DNA from: an uncultured Spartobacteria bacterium
GTDB lineage: Bacteria; Verrucomicrobiota; Verrucomicrobiia; Chthoniobacterales; JAATET01
Assembly: GCA_938011325.1 (NCBI GenBank)
Contig: CALLUD010000010.1
Coordinates: 1-64,000 of the forward strand
DNA length: 64,000 nt
Direction: 5' to 3'
Below, piece by piece: positions 27,068-36,618 of this stretch (position 1 is its first letter; each line of letters begins with the position of its first letter). The translations under genes and the position numbers were made by a program. Below the pieces are notes generated by a model. That model searched no databases and was not told where the DNA came from. It saw only the letters and a list, made by a program, of their open reading frames with translations.

Positions 27068-29913
27068 GCGAATTCCTCCATCGGCGGGCACGTGCAGAAC
27101 ACGTTGCGATCGCCGTGGACATTGTCGACGCGACCAACCGCCGGCCAGAACTTGTATTCCTTCAGCCACGGCGCCGGATAAGCGGCCTGCTCTCGCGAGT
27201 AACTGCGATCCCAGACGTCTGCAGTGACCTGACGCGCCGTGTGCGGCGCGCGCTTCAGCGGATTGTCCTTCCGGTCAAGGCGGCCCTGCTCGATGTCCAC
27301 CAACTCTTGATGAATGCAGATCATCGCATCGCAGAAGCGATCGAGTTCGGCCTTCGACTCGCTCTCCGTCGGCTCGATCATCAACGTTCCCGGCACCGGC
27401 CAGCTCATTGTCGGCGCGTGGAATCCGAAATCCATCAGTCGCTTCGCGAAATCCTCGACATCGACTCCGGCACGCTCCTTCCATTCGCGCACATCAATGA
27501 TGCACTCGTGCGCGACGCGACCTTTCGAGCCCTTGTAGAGCACGGGATAGTAGTCGCTGAGACGGCTCGCGATGTAATTCGCATTGAGGATGGCGACCTT
27601 CGTCGCCTCGGTGAGGCCGTCCGGCCCCATCATTGCGAGATACATCCACGAAATCACGACGATGCTCGCACTGCCCCACGGCGCCTGTGAAACCTCGCCG
27701 ATCCCCCGGCCGCCACCCGTCTCGACGACGGAATGCCCGGGCAGAAAATCCGCAAGATGCTTCGCAACCGCGATCGGTCCGACGCCGGGGCCTCCGCCGC
27801 CGTGCGGAATGCAGAAGGTCTTGTGCAAATTGAGATGGCAGACGTCCGCACCGATATCTCCCGGCCGGCAGAGTCCCACCTGCGCGTTCATGTTCGCGCC
27901 ATCCATGTAAACCTGCCCGCCGGCTTCGTGAACGAGATCGCAGATCTCACGAATGCTCTCTTCGAACACGCCGTGCGTGGATGGATAAGTCACCATGATT
28001 GCCGCGAGTTGCTCGCGATGCTTCTCGATCTTCGCACGCAAATCCTCGAGGGAGATGTTCCCGTGGTCGTCGCAGGCGACCGGCACCACGGACATTCCAG
28101 CCATGGCCGCACTTGCGGGATTTGTCCCATGCGCGGACGTCGGGATCAGACAGACCGTGCGCGAACCTTCGCCACGGGACAAATGCCACGCGCGAATGGT
28201 GAGCAGCCCTGCGTATTCGCCTTGCGAACCCGCATTCGGCTGCAACGACACCGCGGCAAATCCCGTGATCTCGGCAAGCCACGATTCGAGCTGGGCGAAC
28301 ATTCGCTGGTAACCCTCCGCCTGCTGCGTCGGCACAAACGGATGAAGGCCGCCGATCTTCTCCCAAGTCACGGGAATCATTTCCGCCGCGGCGTTGAGCT
28401 TCATCGTGCAGGAGCCGAGCGGGATCATCGAAGTGGTCAGCGACAGGTCGCGCGACTCGAGCCGCTTCACGTAACGCATCAGCTCCGATTCCGTGTGGTA
28501 GCGGTTGAACACGGGATGCGTGAGAAAATCCGAGGTGCGGCGCAGGCTCTCGGGGATGGCCGTCGCGGATTCGTCCGCCACAACATCCGTCGGATTTCCT
28601 CCATTGAAAATCTCGCCGAACTTGGCGAGCGATCCCGTGGTCTCGTTGAGCGCAATGGTGATCGTGTGATCGTCCAGCGCGCGGAGATTCACCCGATAAC
28701 TCTCCGCGAGGCGCAGAATTTCCACCGCCCTCACCTGGCCGAGATTCACGCGAATCGTGTCGAAAAACGGTCCCTCGTCCACGCTCCATCCGAGCTGACG
28801 CAGCATCCCGGCGAGCGCCACGGCCTTGCCGTGCACGCGAGTCGCGATGGCACGCAATCCCCCGGGTCCGTGATAGACGGCATACATCGACGCGATCACC
28901 GCCAGCAGCACCTGCGCCGTGCAGATATTGCTCGTCGCCTTCTCACGACGAATGTGCTGTTCGCGAGTCTGGAGCGTGAGCCGCAGCGCGGGATGACCGT
29001 CGGCATCCTTCGAAACGCCGATCAAGCGTCCGGGCATCCGGCGTTTGTGAGCATCGCGAGTCGCGAGATATCCGGCGTGGGGGCCTCCGTAACCAAGAGG
29101 AACTCCGAAACGCTGCGAGGTGCCCACGACGATGTCCGCCCCGCATTCGCCCGGCGCCTGAATCAACGTGAGCGCCAGCAGATCCGCCGAAACAATCGCC
29201 ATCGCGCCCGCGTCGTGCACCTTCTCGATGATTGGCGTCAGCGGATGAATCCGCCCGTCGGTGGCGGGGTATTGAATGAAAACGCCGAAGAAACTCCCCG
29301 GCTCCGCTGAAAATTCCGTAATCGGACCGCTCTCGATCTCGATTCCAAGCGGCTCTCCGCGCGTCTTCAGCAGCGCCAGCGTTTGAGGATGGCAATCGTC
29401 GGCAACAAAAAATCGCGTGCCCTTTGCCGTCGCGCGCGCCATGACCATGGCCTCGGCGGCGGCGGTGGATTCGTCGAGAAGCGATGCATTCGCGATCTCC
29501 ATTGCCGTGAGATCGCAGATCATCGTCTGGAAGTTCAGCAGCGCCTCCATGCGCCCCTGCGCAATCTCCGCCTGATACGGCGTGTAGGCCGTATACCATC
29601 CGGGATTCTCGAGAATGTTCCGTCGGATGACCGCCGGCATGTGGCAATTCGAATAGCCCATCCCGATGCACGACTCGAAAATCTGGTTCTCCCCGATGAT
29701 CTCGGCGAGATCGGCCAGCGCCTGCTCCTCAGTCCTCGCGGGAGGCAGCGACAGCGGCTTTTGGAGCCGAATCTGCGCGGGCACCGTCTCGTCGATCAGC
29801 GCATCAAGCGACGGCGCACCGACGCGGGCGAGCATTTCCTCAATCTCCGCGGGCTGGGGCCCGATGTGACGCCGCGAGAATCTTCCGAATGCGAAAGGTC
29901 CCTCCCCGCTCAT
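27064..29913 (-). CDS. gcvP: glycine dehydrogenase (decarboxylating), P-protein
   Basis: The 949-aa single-chain P-protein of the glycine cleavage system decarboxylates glycine with PLP and passes the aminomethyl group to the H-protein lipoyl arm. The N-terminus has the typical RHIGPQPAEIEEML. The PLP-binding lysine is in LNLHKTFCIPHGGGGPG (K698). PTSAHGTNPASAAMAG and YTPYQAEIAQGRMEAL are also present. It ends speA-gcvT-gcvH-gcvP and overlaps the gcvH stop by ATGA. Confidence 0.98.
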   Translation of the reverse strand: MSGEGPFAFGRFSRRHIGPQPAEIEEMLARVGAPSLDALIDETVPAQIRLQKPLSLPPARTEEQALADLAEIIGENQIFESCIGMGYSNCHMPAVIRRNILENPGWYTAYTPYQAEIAQGRMEALLNFQTMICDLTAMEIANASLLDESTAAAEAMVMARATAKGTRFFVADDCHPQTLALLKTRGEPLGIEIESGPITEFSAEPGSFFGVFIQYPATDGRIHPLTPIIEKVHDAGAMAIVSADLLALTLIQAPGECGADIVVGTSQRFGVPLGYGGPHAGYLATRDAHKRRMPGRLIGVSKDADGHPALRLTLQTREQHIRREKATSNICTAQVLLAVIASMYAVYHGPGGLRAIATRVHGKAVALAGMLRQLGWSVDEGPFFDTIRVNLGQVRAVEILRLAESYRVNLRALDDHTITIALNETTGSLAKFGEIFNGGNPTDVVADESATAIPESLRRTSDFLTHPVFNRYHTESELMRYVKRLESRDLSLTTSMIPLGSCTMKLNAAAEMIPVTWEKIGGLHPFVPTQQAEGYQRMFAQLESWLAEITGFAAVSLQPNAGSQGEYAGLLTIRAWHLSRGEGSRTVCLIPTSAHGTNPASAAMAGMSVVPVACDDHGNISLEDLRAKIEKHREQLAAIMVTYPSTHGVFEESIREICDLVHEAGGQVYMDGANMNAQVGLCRPGDIGADVCHLNLHKTFCIPHGGGGPGVGPIAVAKHLADFLPGHSVVETGGGRGIGEVSQAPWGSASIVVISWMYLAMMGPDGLTEATKVAILNANYIASRLSDYYPVLYKGSKGRVAHECIIDVREWKERAGVDVEDFAKRLMDFGFHAPTMSWPVPGTLMIEPTESESKAELDRFCDAMICIHQELVDIEQGRLDRKDNPLKRAPHTARQVTADVWDRSYSREQAAYPAPWLKEYKFWPAVGRVDNVHGDRNVFCTCPPMEEFA

Positions 29914-30290
29914 TGGGAGAGCTGCTCGCGATAGGCTTCGGCGGACAGCAGGGCATCGAGCTCGCCGGGATCGGACAGACGGATCTTGAAAAGCCAGCCG
30001 CCCTCGTAGGGCGCGGTGTTCAACAATCCCGGCTCCCCTTCGAGCGCGCTGTTGACCTCCACGATCTCACCGGAAACGGGCGTATAAATGTCGCTCGCCG
30101 CTTTCACGGATTCCACGACGGCAACCGCGTTTCGCGCGGCAAACTCCACTCCCACCTGCGGCAGCTCGACAAAAACAATGTCGCTCAGCTCGGCCTGCGC
30201 GTGGTCCGTGATGCCCACGGTTCCCACGCCATCTTCGACGCGGATCCACTCGTGAGTATCGGCATATTTGAGATCTTCGGGAACATTCAT
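29910..30290 (-). CDS. gcvH: glycine cleavage system H protein
   Basis: From ATG at 30290 the protein is 126 aa, normal for GcvH. The lipoylation lysine K63 lies in VVESVKAASDIYTPVSGE. It shuttles the aminomethyl intermediate between P- and T-proteins. It starts 4 bp after gcvT and overlaps gcvP. A much longer frame exists upstream but lies inside gcvT and does not resemble GcvH. Confidence 0.98.
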   Translation of the reverse strand: MNVPEDLKYADTHEWIRVEDGVGTVGITDHAQAELSDIVFVELPQVGVEFAARNAVAVVESVKAASDIYTPVSGEIVEVNSALEGEPGLLNTAPYEGGWLFKIRLSDPGELDALLSAEAYREQLSQ

Positions 30291-30294
30291 AAAA

Positions 30295-31368
30295 TCAGGC
30301 GCGCTTGAGGAATGGCTTTTTGACGACCGTAGCGGGATAGCGCTTTCCGCGCACTTCAATTTCCACGGTTTGACCCACCTTTGCGTGCCCGGGCGGCAGA
30401 TACCCCATGGCAATGCTGTGGCCGAGACTCGGCGAGGGCGCACCGCTCGTCGTTTCCGAGACCTGCTCGCCATTCACCCAGATGGGATAGTGCGGTCGGA
30501 TCGGGGGCGATTTCTCCGTGATGGCAAGAGCCGCCAGTCGCGACGGGAGGCCATTCTCCTTTTGCGCCACCAGGACTCCCTTCCCCACGAAGTCCTCCTT
30601 TGACAGATCGACAAAAAATCCGAGTCCCGCCTCGAGCGGCGTGCGGTCCGGCGAAAGGTCCGATCCATTCAGCGGGTAGCACATCTCGAGTCGGAGGGTG
30701 TCTCGCGCGCCAAGGCCGCAGGGCCGCGCACCGGCATTGACGAAGGCGTCCCACACGGCACCGATTACGGCATTCGGCGCCACGACTTCGAATCCATCCT
30801 CGCCCGTGTAGCCGGTCGTAACGACAAACACCTCTTCCCCCGCGAATTCCTTCGTGAGGATCCGATTCCGTGCCTCCGGAAGCGGTTCGTTGAAAACCTC
30901 GGCAAACAACGCGCGCGCCTTTGGCCCCTGCACCGCCACGGCTCCAAACGTGTCACTGCGGTCCTCGAACACGACGCCCTCTGCAAGATGCCCTCCGAGC
31001 CACGCTGCGTCCTCCTCGATCTTTGCCGCGTTGACCACCAGGAGATACGAGGTTTCCTCGATGCGATAAACGATCAGGTCGTCGATCACGCCGCCCTTTT
31101 CATTCAGCATGAGCGTGTATTGCGCCTCGCCGATACCGAGCGATGCGACGCGGTTGGTGAGCAGGCTGTCGAGCCACGCCGCAGCGCCCTCCCCGCGCAC
31201 CAGAAACTCGCCCATGTGGGAAATGTCAAAAATCCCGACGGCCTCACGCACCGCGCGATGCTCCTCGAGAATGCTGGAATACTGAACCGGCATTTCCCAG
31301 CCGGCGAAATCAATCACGCGTCCACCGGCGGTGAGGTGGCGATCGTAAAGGGGCGTCCGTTTCGGCAT
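30295..31368 (-). CDS. gcvT: aminomethyltransferase (glycine cleavage T protein)
   Basis: The 357-aa protein matches GcvT, which releases ammonia from the aminomethyl-lipoyl arm and forms 5,10-methylene-THF. Motifs are VIDFAGWEMPVQYSS near 18-32, FDISHMGEF near 48-56, TGYTGEDGFEV near 185-195 and LRLEMCYPLNGSDL near 226-239. The ATG lies one base past the speA stop, so it is probably cotranscribed with speA. Confidence 0.98.
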   Translation of the reverse strand: MPKRTPLYDRHLTAGGRVIDFAGWEMPVQYSSILEEHRAVREAVGIFDISHMGEFLVRGEGAAAWLDSLLTNRVASLGIGEAQYTLMLNEKGGVIDDLIVYRIEETSYLLVVNAAKIEEDAAWLGGHLAEGVVFEDRSDTFGAVAVQGPKARALFAEVFNEPLPEARNRILTKEFAGEEVFVVTTGYTGEDGFEVVAPNAVIGAVWDAFVNAGARPCGLGARDTLRLEMCYPLNGSDLSPDRTPLEAGLGFFVDLSKEDFVGKGVLVAQKENGLPSRLAALAITEKSPPIRPHYPIWVNGEQVSETTSGAPSPSLGHSIAMGYLPPGHAKVGQTVEIEVRGKRYPATVVKKPFLKRA

Positions 31369-31369
31369 G

Positions 31370-33280
31370 TTACTCGTCGAAGTTCAAATAGGTGTAGGCC
31401 GTGAGGGCGCGCTCATACTCGTCGAGCAATCGCATGCCTTCCTTCGGCTTGAGCTGGTCACTCTTGATCGCCGCATCCATCTGCGCCTTCACGCGGCGGG
31501 CGAGCTCGTTCGTGTCCCATTGCGTCAGCGACAGCACCTGAGCCACGGTGCTTCCCGGCAGCACCTCCTCGACGTAGTAACCGCTATCCTCATCCTCATC
31601 GAGGAAGATGTGCATCTCGTTTACGCGACCAAAGAGATTGTGCAGGTCGCCCATGATGTCCTGATAGGCCCCGGTCAGGAAAAAACCGATGTAATAGGGC
31701 TCCTTGCCGTTCCAGCGATGCAGCGGCAACGTCTCCTTCACGTCGAGGAGGTCAATGAACTTGCTGACCTTGCCATCCGAGTCGCAGGTGATGTCGACCA
31801 GCGTCGCGTTGCGATCCGGCTCCTCGTCGAGCCGGTGAATGGGCATGACGGGAAACAATTGCCCGAGTGCCCAGTGGTCGAGCAGCGACTGGAAAACGGA
31901 GAAGTTGCAAAGAAACTGGTCGCTCAGCGCGACCTCCATTTCCTTCACCTCCTCCGGCACGTAACGCGCTCCGCGGAACATCTCAACAACGCGCGCGGCG
32001 ATCTCCCAATAAATCGTATCGACCTTTGCCTTTGCGGGAAGGTCCAGCAGACCCAGGTCGAACATTCCCTGCGCCCGTTCGCGAATCTCCTGCGCGTCGT
32101 GGAGGTTTTCGAGCCGGTTCTTGTTCTTCAGGTTGTTCCGGATCTCGATCAGCTCATGAACAAGCTTCGGGTCATCCTTCGAGGCCACGACCGGCTCGCG
32201 GGAACGGTTTTTCTCGATCGAGCCAAAGGTTTCGACAATCAGCACCGAATGGTGCGCAACAATCGCGCGTCCGCTCTCGCTCACGATGTTCGGATGCGGC
32301 ACCTTCTCCGCATCGCAGATCTCGGCAATGCTGTAGACGATGTCGCGCGCGTATTCGTCGAGCGAGTAGTTCGTCGAACTGTCGAAGGTCGTCCGCGATC
32401 CGTCGTAATCGACTCCCAATCCCCCGCCGACATCGAGGTATCCCAGCGCATGCCCCATCTTGTAGAGCTTCGCGTAAAAGCGCGCGGCCTCCCGTGTCGC
32501 GCGCTTGATCGTTCCAATGTCGGGCACCTGCGAGCCCACGTGGAAATGCACGAGCTTCAGCGCGTCGGCGAGCCCGGCCTTCTTGAGCATCTCACTCGCC
32601 TCGACAAGCTCGGCGGTCGACAGCCCGAACTTCGCGTTCTCGCCGCCACTCGTCGCCCATTTCCCAGCGCCCTTCGAGAGCAGCCGCACACGGAGGCCGA
32701 CCATCGGCGTGACATTCATCTTCTCCGCAATGCGAAGAATGTGCCCGAGCTCCTCGAGCTTCTCGACAACCAGAATGATCGTCTTCCCGAGCTTCCGGCC
32801 CAGCAGCGCCATGCGCACAAACTGCGAGTCCTTGTAGCCGTTGCAGATGATCAGGCTTTCGGAGTCGCGATGCATCGCCAGCGCGGCCATCAGTTCCGGT
32901 TTGCTGCCGGCCTCGATGCCAAAGTGGTCCGGACTCCCGGCATCCAGGATCTCCTCCACGACCTCGCGGAGCTGATTCACCTTGATCGGAAAAACGCCGC
33001 GGTAACACCCCTTGTAATCGTGCTCCCGAATCGCCTCGGCGAACGCGCGGTTGATCGTGCTCACCCGATGGCGCAACAGGTCCTGAAACCGCACCACCAG
33101 AGGAAAGGACAAACCCCGCGACTTCGCCTCCTCGACGACCTCCATGAGGTCGATCTCCTCCTTTTTCCGGGCGGTCGGACGCACGGCCACATGGCCATCC
33201 GAGTTGATCGTGAAATAGCCATTCCCCCAGCGATCGACGTTGTAAAGGGCAATGGCGTCAGCGGTGCCGAAGTCAGACAT
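31370..33280 (-). CDS. speA: biosynthetic arginine decarboxylase
   Basis: The 636-aa protein is of the PLP-dependent fold III type that converts arginine to agmatine, the first step of one polyamine route. The PLP lysine is K100 in GVFPIKVNQLREVVEE. Other landmarks are HFHVGSQVPD, LDVGGGLGVDYDGSRT and PNIVSESGRAIVAHHSVL. The C-terminal region (DEDEDSGYYVEEVLPGSTV) is typical of SpeA. It heads the operon, with gcvT one base downstream. No agmatinase or agmatine deiminase gene is in the window. Confidence 0.97.
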   Translation of the reverse strand: MSDFGTADAIALYNVDRWGNGYFTINSDGHVAVRPTARKKEEIDLMEVVEEAKSRGLSFPLVVRFQDLLRHRVSTINRAFAEAIREHDYKGCYRGVFPIKVNQLREVVEEILDAGSPDHFGIEAGSKPELMAALAMHRDSESLIICNGYKDSQFVRMALLGRKLGKTIILVVEKLEELGHILRIAEKMNVTPMVGLRVRLLSKGAGKWATSGGENAKFGLSTAELVEASEMLKKAGLADALKLVHFHVGSQVPDIGTIKRATREAARFYAKLYKMGHALGYLDVGGGLGVDYDGSRTTFDSSTNYSLDEYARDIVYSIAEICDAEKVPHPNIVSESGRAIVAHHSVLIVETFGSIEKNRSREPVVASKDDPKLVHELIEIRNNLKNKNRLENLHDAQEIRERAQGMFDLGLLDLPAKAKVDTIYWEIAARVVEMFRGARYVPEEVKEMEVALSDQFLCNFSVFQSLLDHWALGQLFPVMPIHRLDEEPDRNATLVDITCDSDGKVSKFIDLLDVKETLPLHRWNGKEPYYIGFFLTGAYQDIMGDLHNLFGRVNEMHIFLDEDEDSGYYVEEVLPGSTVAQVLSLTQWDTNELARRVKAQMDAAIKSDQLKPKEGMRLLDEYERALTAYTYLNFDE

Positions 33281-33361
33281 TACGGCGCTCAGTTAACCAA
33301 CACCGGCTCCAAAATCCACTGCACATTCAGAAAAAGTTTCCCCCGCGCAGGAGGCCGGGCG

Positions 33362-34597
33362 TCACAGTTCGATAATGGTGAAATCATTCTGGCTGATGGC
33401 GTTGGCCTCCTCGATCGTAATCCACCGCTCGGCAAACTGAGGCCCCCAGGAATCGGAGATCGCGATCTCATCAGTTTCGGCGTTGTATCCAATAATCATG
33501 CACATATGTCCGCCATCGCGATCGATGCGGATGCGTCGGGCTTCGCGTCGCGCCGTTTCGAGCGTTTCCTTGTAGGCATTCCAATCCTCGATCTTCCGTC
33601 GCTGTGCGGAACGTTCCGTAATTCCCCGGTTGACGTCGCGGATCACATACATGCTCCAGAGCAGCGGCATCCCCTGATCGATATATCGCGAGACCATGCG
33701 GGTCGTGAGTCGACCGCCGGTTTTTGACATACGCCGACCCGCCGCACGGACAAGATCGCTGGCACCTGCCATCATCGCCGAAGTGTTGGTTCCTCCGCCC
33801 GCCGCCGTCTGCCCTGCCATCGCGAGAACATACATGTCGGCGGGAATTCCCATGTAGCGCAGCACCCGCTCCCAGGTGGCGGGGACGCAATACCCCTTGG
33901 GCCCCTGATTCACCATCGGCATGTTCTTCAAAATGACATCTCCGTTTTCGCGGCGCTCCACCCGCTTCGCCAACTCCTCGCGGAGCTTGGAATCCGCCAC
34001 CCGCTCGGTTTGATCGGCATCCAGCAGTTCCGTGGGAACGATTCGCACGGCGACATATTCCCCGCGCGGCGACGCAAGGAGAATCGAATGCCCCTTCCAG
34101 TCCCAGCGATGAACGCTCTCGCGTGAATTCTGGGCCTTCCCAAAGCGATCCTTTACCGGCGGACCGAGAAGATTGGTGAGTGCGCCTCCAATCTGTTGTG
34201 TGTCAGCCGCAATGGATTTCGCGTAGCCATCGGCACGCGCCCCGCGTTCTCCTTCCGGCGGGGCCCAATCCCCCTTGTTTGCAAACACCATCGAAATCTG
34301 CGTCGGCGTCCCTTCCCTGCCATAGAGCGCGAGCGAGAACGGACGCGCTCCAAGGATTCGCACCTTCGAGCCCGCATAAGCGCGATAACTCGAATCCGTC
34401 TCCGTGCGGGATTCGAGCGGCCATTGCAATCGCTCGCCCACGGTCTGGTCCGGATCATCCCAGAGGTTCTCATCCACCCAGATCGGGGCACCGAAAGCCG
34501 CGTTCATTTCCTCGAAACCCGGCTCGGCCGAAAACGCGATTGTCATCGGCCAAACGACCACGGTCACAAGATTGCCGAGGAAACTGCGGTGTGTCAT
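33362..34597 (-). CDS. exported protein with C-terminal C39-like papain-fold peptidase domain
   Basis: The 411-aa protein begins with a signal peptide (about 1-23). The N-terminal 200 residues are not recognised. The C-terminal half has a papain-like C39-family layout: MVNQGPKGYCVPATWERVLR with probable oxyanion Q and nucleophile C237, DGGHMCMIIGYN with H364, and AISDSWGPQ supplying the third residue near 385. It could be an exported cysteine peptidase; substrate unknown. It is divergent from larC with only 30 bp between starts. Confidence 0.82.
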   Translation of the reverse strand: MTHRSFLGNLVTVVVWPMTIAFSAEPGFEEMNAAFGAPIWVDENLWDDPDQTVGERLQWPLESRTETDSSYRAYAGSKVRILGARPFSLALYGREGTPTQISMVFANKGDWAPPEGERGARADGYAKSIAADTQQIGGALTNLLGPPVKDRFGKAQNSRESVHRWDWKGHSILLASPRGEYVAVRIVPTELLDADQTERVADSKLREELAKRVERRENGDVILKNMPMVNQGPKGYCVPATWERVLRYMGIPADMYVLAMAGQTAAGGGTNTSAMMAGASDLVRAAGRRMSKTGGRLTTRMVSRYIDQGMPLLWSMYVIRDVNRGITERSAQRRKIEDWNAYKETLETARREARRIRIDRDGGHMCMIIGYNAETDEIAISDSWGPQFAERWITIEEANAISQNDFTIIEL

Positions 34598-34627
34598 TTT
34601 GCCAGCTTAACGAATTCTTACGCGGTT

Positions 34628-35818
34628 ATGCGAACCCTCTTCCTCGATTGTTTTTCCGGAATCAGTGGCGACATGGCCGTGGGGGCGCTCTGCGATCTGG
34701 GGGTCGGCGTTGATCAGCTTCGCGCGGAGCTGGCGAAATTGAAGATCGATGACGAGTTTCACCTGCATGTGGGGCGGCAGACCCGCTGCCAGATCGAGGG
34801 AACGAAGTTCGACGCCCATTTTCATGCCCACCACGGGCATCACCACGAGGAGACGCACGTTCACGGCCGATCGTTCGCGGACATCCGCGTCCTCATCGAA
34901 GCAAGCGACTTGTCCGATTTCGTGAAACAGCGCGCCGTTGCGGTCTTTCGCCGCATTGCCGAGGCGGAGGGGCGCATTCACGGCACGCCGGTCGAGGAGG
35001 TCCATTTTCACGAGGTCGGCGCGGTGGATTCGATCGTCGACATTGTCGCCTTCTGCGTGGGACTCGAAGCGCTCGGCAACCCTCGGGTGCAGGCGTCGCC
35101 GCTCGTGGACGGCAGCGGCTTCGTGGAATGCGCGCACGGGCGGTTTCCCATCCCGACTCCGGCGACGCTCGAGATTCTCAAGGGGATTCCGCTGCGGCAA
35201 CTGCCCGACGAAATGGAATTCATCACGCCGACGGGCGCGGGCCTGCTGGCGGAGTTCGCCACGGCGTTTGGCCCGATGCCGCAAATGCAGATCGAGCGAA
35301 TCGGTTACGGCGTCGGAACGCGCGACACCGCCGAAAGACCGAACGTGCTCCGTGCCGTGCTTGGCTCCACGGGCGAGGCCGGGACCACGGATCAGGTCAC
35401 CGAGATCGAGTCGAATCTGGACGACCTCTCCCCGGAAGTCCTTTCCGCCGCCGTCGCGCGGCTGCTGGTCGCCGGCGCGCTCGATGTCTTCGTGACGCCG
35501 ATTCAGATGAAGAAAGGCCGGCCTGGATTTCGCCTCACGGTGCTGACCGAGCCGTCACGGGCCGATGAATTTGCACGTATCATTCTCCGCGAAACCTCCG
35601 CATTTGGCGTGCGCATGCACGACTGCCGCCGCATCAAGCTCGTGCGCGACATCGTATCGGTCGAAACGCCATTCGGCTCGATCCGGATCAAGCGCGGCTG
35701 GCTCGACGGGGAACTCGTGCAATCCAGCCCGGAATTCGAGGATTGCCGGATCGCCGCGGACCAGTCGGGTGTGCCGATCCGTGTCGTTTATCAGGCCGCG
35801 ATGACCGCGATCGGCTAA
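34628..35818 (+). CDS. larC: nickel pincer cofactor biosynthesis protein LarC (DUF111 family)
   Basis: From ATG at 34628 the protein is 396 aa. The family start FLDCFSGISGDMAVGAL is at 5-21 and VEEVHFHEVGAVDSIVDI lies near 120-137. The C-terminal domain has TEIESNLDDLSPEV and MKKGRPGFRLTVL. A histidine-rich stretch (HFHAHHGHHHEETHVH, 64-79) is a likely nickel-handling loop. LarC is a CTP-dependent cyclometallase that inserts nickel to make the pincer cofactor of lactate racemase-type enzymes. It is one intact frame, unlike the split gene of lactobacilli. No larA, larB or larE is visible. Confidence 0.95.
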   Translation: MRTLFLDCFSGISGDMAVGALCDLGVGVDQLRAELAKLKIDDEFHLHVGRQTRCQIEGTKFDAHFHAHHGHHHEETHVHGRSFADIRVLIEASDLSDFVKQRAVAVFRRIAEAEGRIHGTPVEEVHFHEVGAVDSIVDIVAFCVGLEALGNPRVQASPLVDGSGFVECAHGRFPIPTPATLEILKGIPLRQLPDEMEFITPTGAGLLAEFATAFGPMPQMQIERIGYGVGTRDTAERPNVLRAVLGSTGEAGTTDQVTEIESNLDDLSPEVLSAAVARLLVAGALDVFVTPIQMKKGRPGFRLTVLTEPSRADEFARIILRETSAFGVRMHDCRRIKLVRDIVSVETPFGSIRIKRGWLDGELVQSSPEFEDCRIAADQSGVPIRVVYQAAMTAIG

Positions 35819-36618
35819 TCGCCGTCCTCGGGCGCCGACGATCGGCCTCGCGCGATGGAGACTCCCCGTCGCGAGCTTCGCACGAATTCGATCATCTCCC
35901 TCGCCTCGGGACCCCACTCCTCGCCGGAAAGCGCCTCGAGCGCCTGCGAGACATTCAACCCGGAACGAAACAGCCGTTTGAAGACCCTTTTCAACTCCAT
36001 TCGGACCTCCGACGACAATCCGGCGCGCCGAAGCCCGATGACGTTGAGACCCGCGAGCAGATTGTCACGATCCGCCACGGTGAACGGCGCGATGTCCTTT
36101 CCAAATCGTGTGCCGCCCCGCACCATCGCCAGCCGGCCCACGCGCAGATGTTGATGAAACACGGTGCCGCCACCCAGGACGGCGCCGTCCCCGATTTGCA
36201 CGTATCCGGCGAGCAAGCAGTTGTTCGCGATGACCGTGCGGCTGCCGACCACGCAGTTGTGCGCAAAGTGCACGCCGGCCATCACGAAGTTGTCGTCGCC
36301 AACAACCGTCTCCCCACCCTGCCCGGTCCCGCAGTGAATGGTCACATGCTCGCGGAACGTATTGCCATTTCCAATCCGCACCGAACTGGCCATCGCCTCG
36401 TTGTATGCGAAATCCTGCGGCGGCGCTCCGATCACCGCGCCATGGCCGACGACGTTGCGATCGCCAAGAAACGTCCTGCCCGTGATCACCGCGTGGCTCA
36501 GCACGCGACACTGGTTGCCCAGCGTCACTTCCGGGCCAATCAAAGCATAGGGGCCGACCTCGACGTCCTCCCCGATTTGAGCGCCATCCTCGATGATGGC
36601 CGTTGGATGAATCCTCAC
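35815..36618 (-). CDS. lpxA: UDP-N-acetylglucosamine acyltransferase
   Basis: The 267-aa protein has an N-terminal left-handed beta-helix of hexapeptide repeats (IHPTAIIEDGAQIGEDV, VEVGPYALIGPEVTLG and onward) and the LpxA C-terminal helical domain. The catalytic histidine is H120 in HFAHNCVVGS. It performs the first step of lipid A synthesis. It overlaps the radC stop (ATGA) upstream, and its own stop overlaps convergent larC by 4 bp. lpxC, lpxD and lpxB are not in the window. Confidence 0.96.
   Translation of the reverse strand: MRIHPTAIIEDGAQIGEDVEVGPYALIGPEVTLGNQCRVLSHAVITGRTFLGDRNVVGHGAVIGAPPQDFAYNEAMASSVRIGNGNTFREHVTIHCGTGQGGETVVGDDNFVMAGVHFAHNCVVGSRTVIANNCLLAGYVQIGDGAVLGGGTVFHQHLRVGRLAMVRGGTRFGKDIAPFTVADRDNLLAGLNVIGLRRAGLSSEVRMELKRVFKRLFRSGLNVSQALEALSGEEWGPEAREMIEFVRSSRRGVSIARGRSSAPEDGD

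Noticed and set aside
30291..30473. N-terminal extension of gcvH
   Set aside because: Lies inside gcvT, is Arg/Ser-rich and precedes the normal GcvH start MNVPEDLKYA.
33281..33361. Glycine riboswitch before speA-gcvTHP
   Set aside because: Only 81 bp and none of the tandem aptamer pattern could be recognised.
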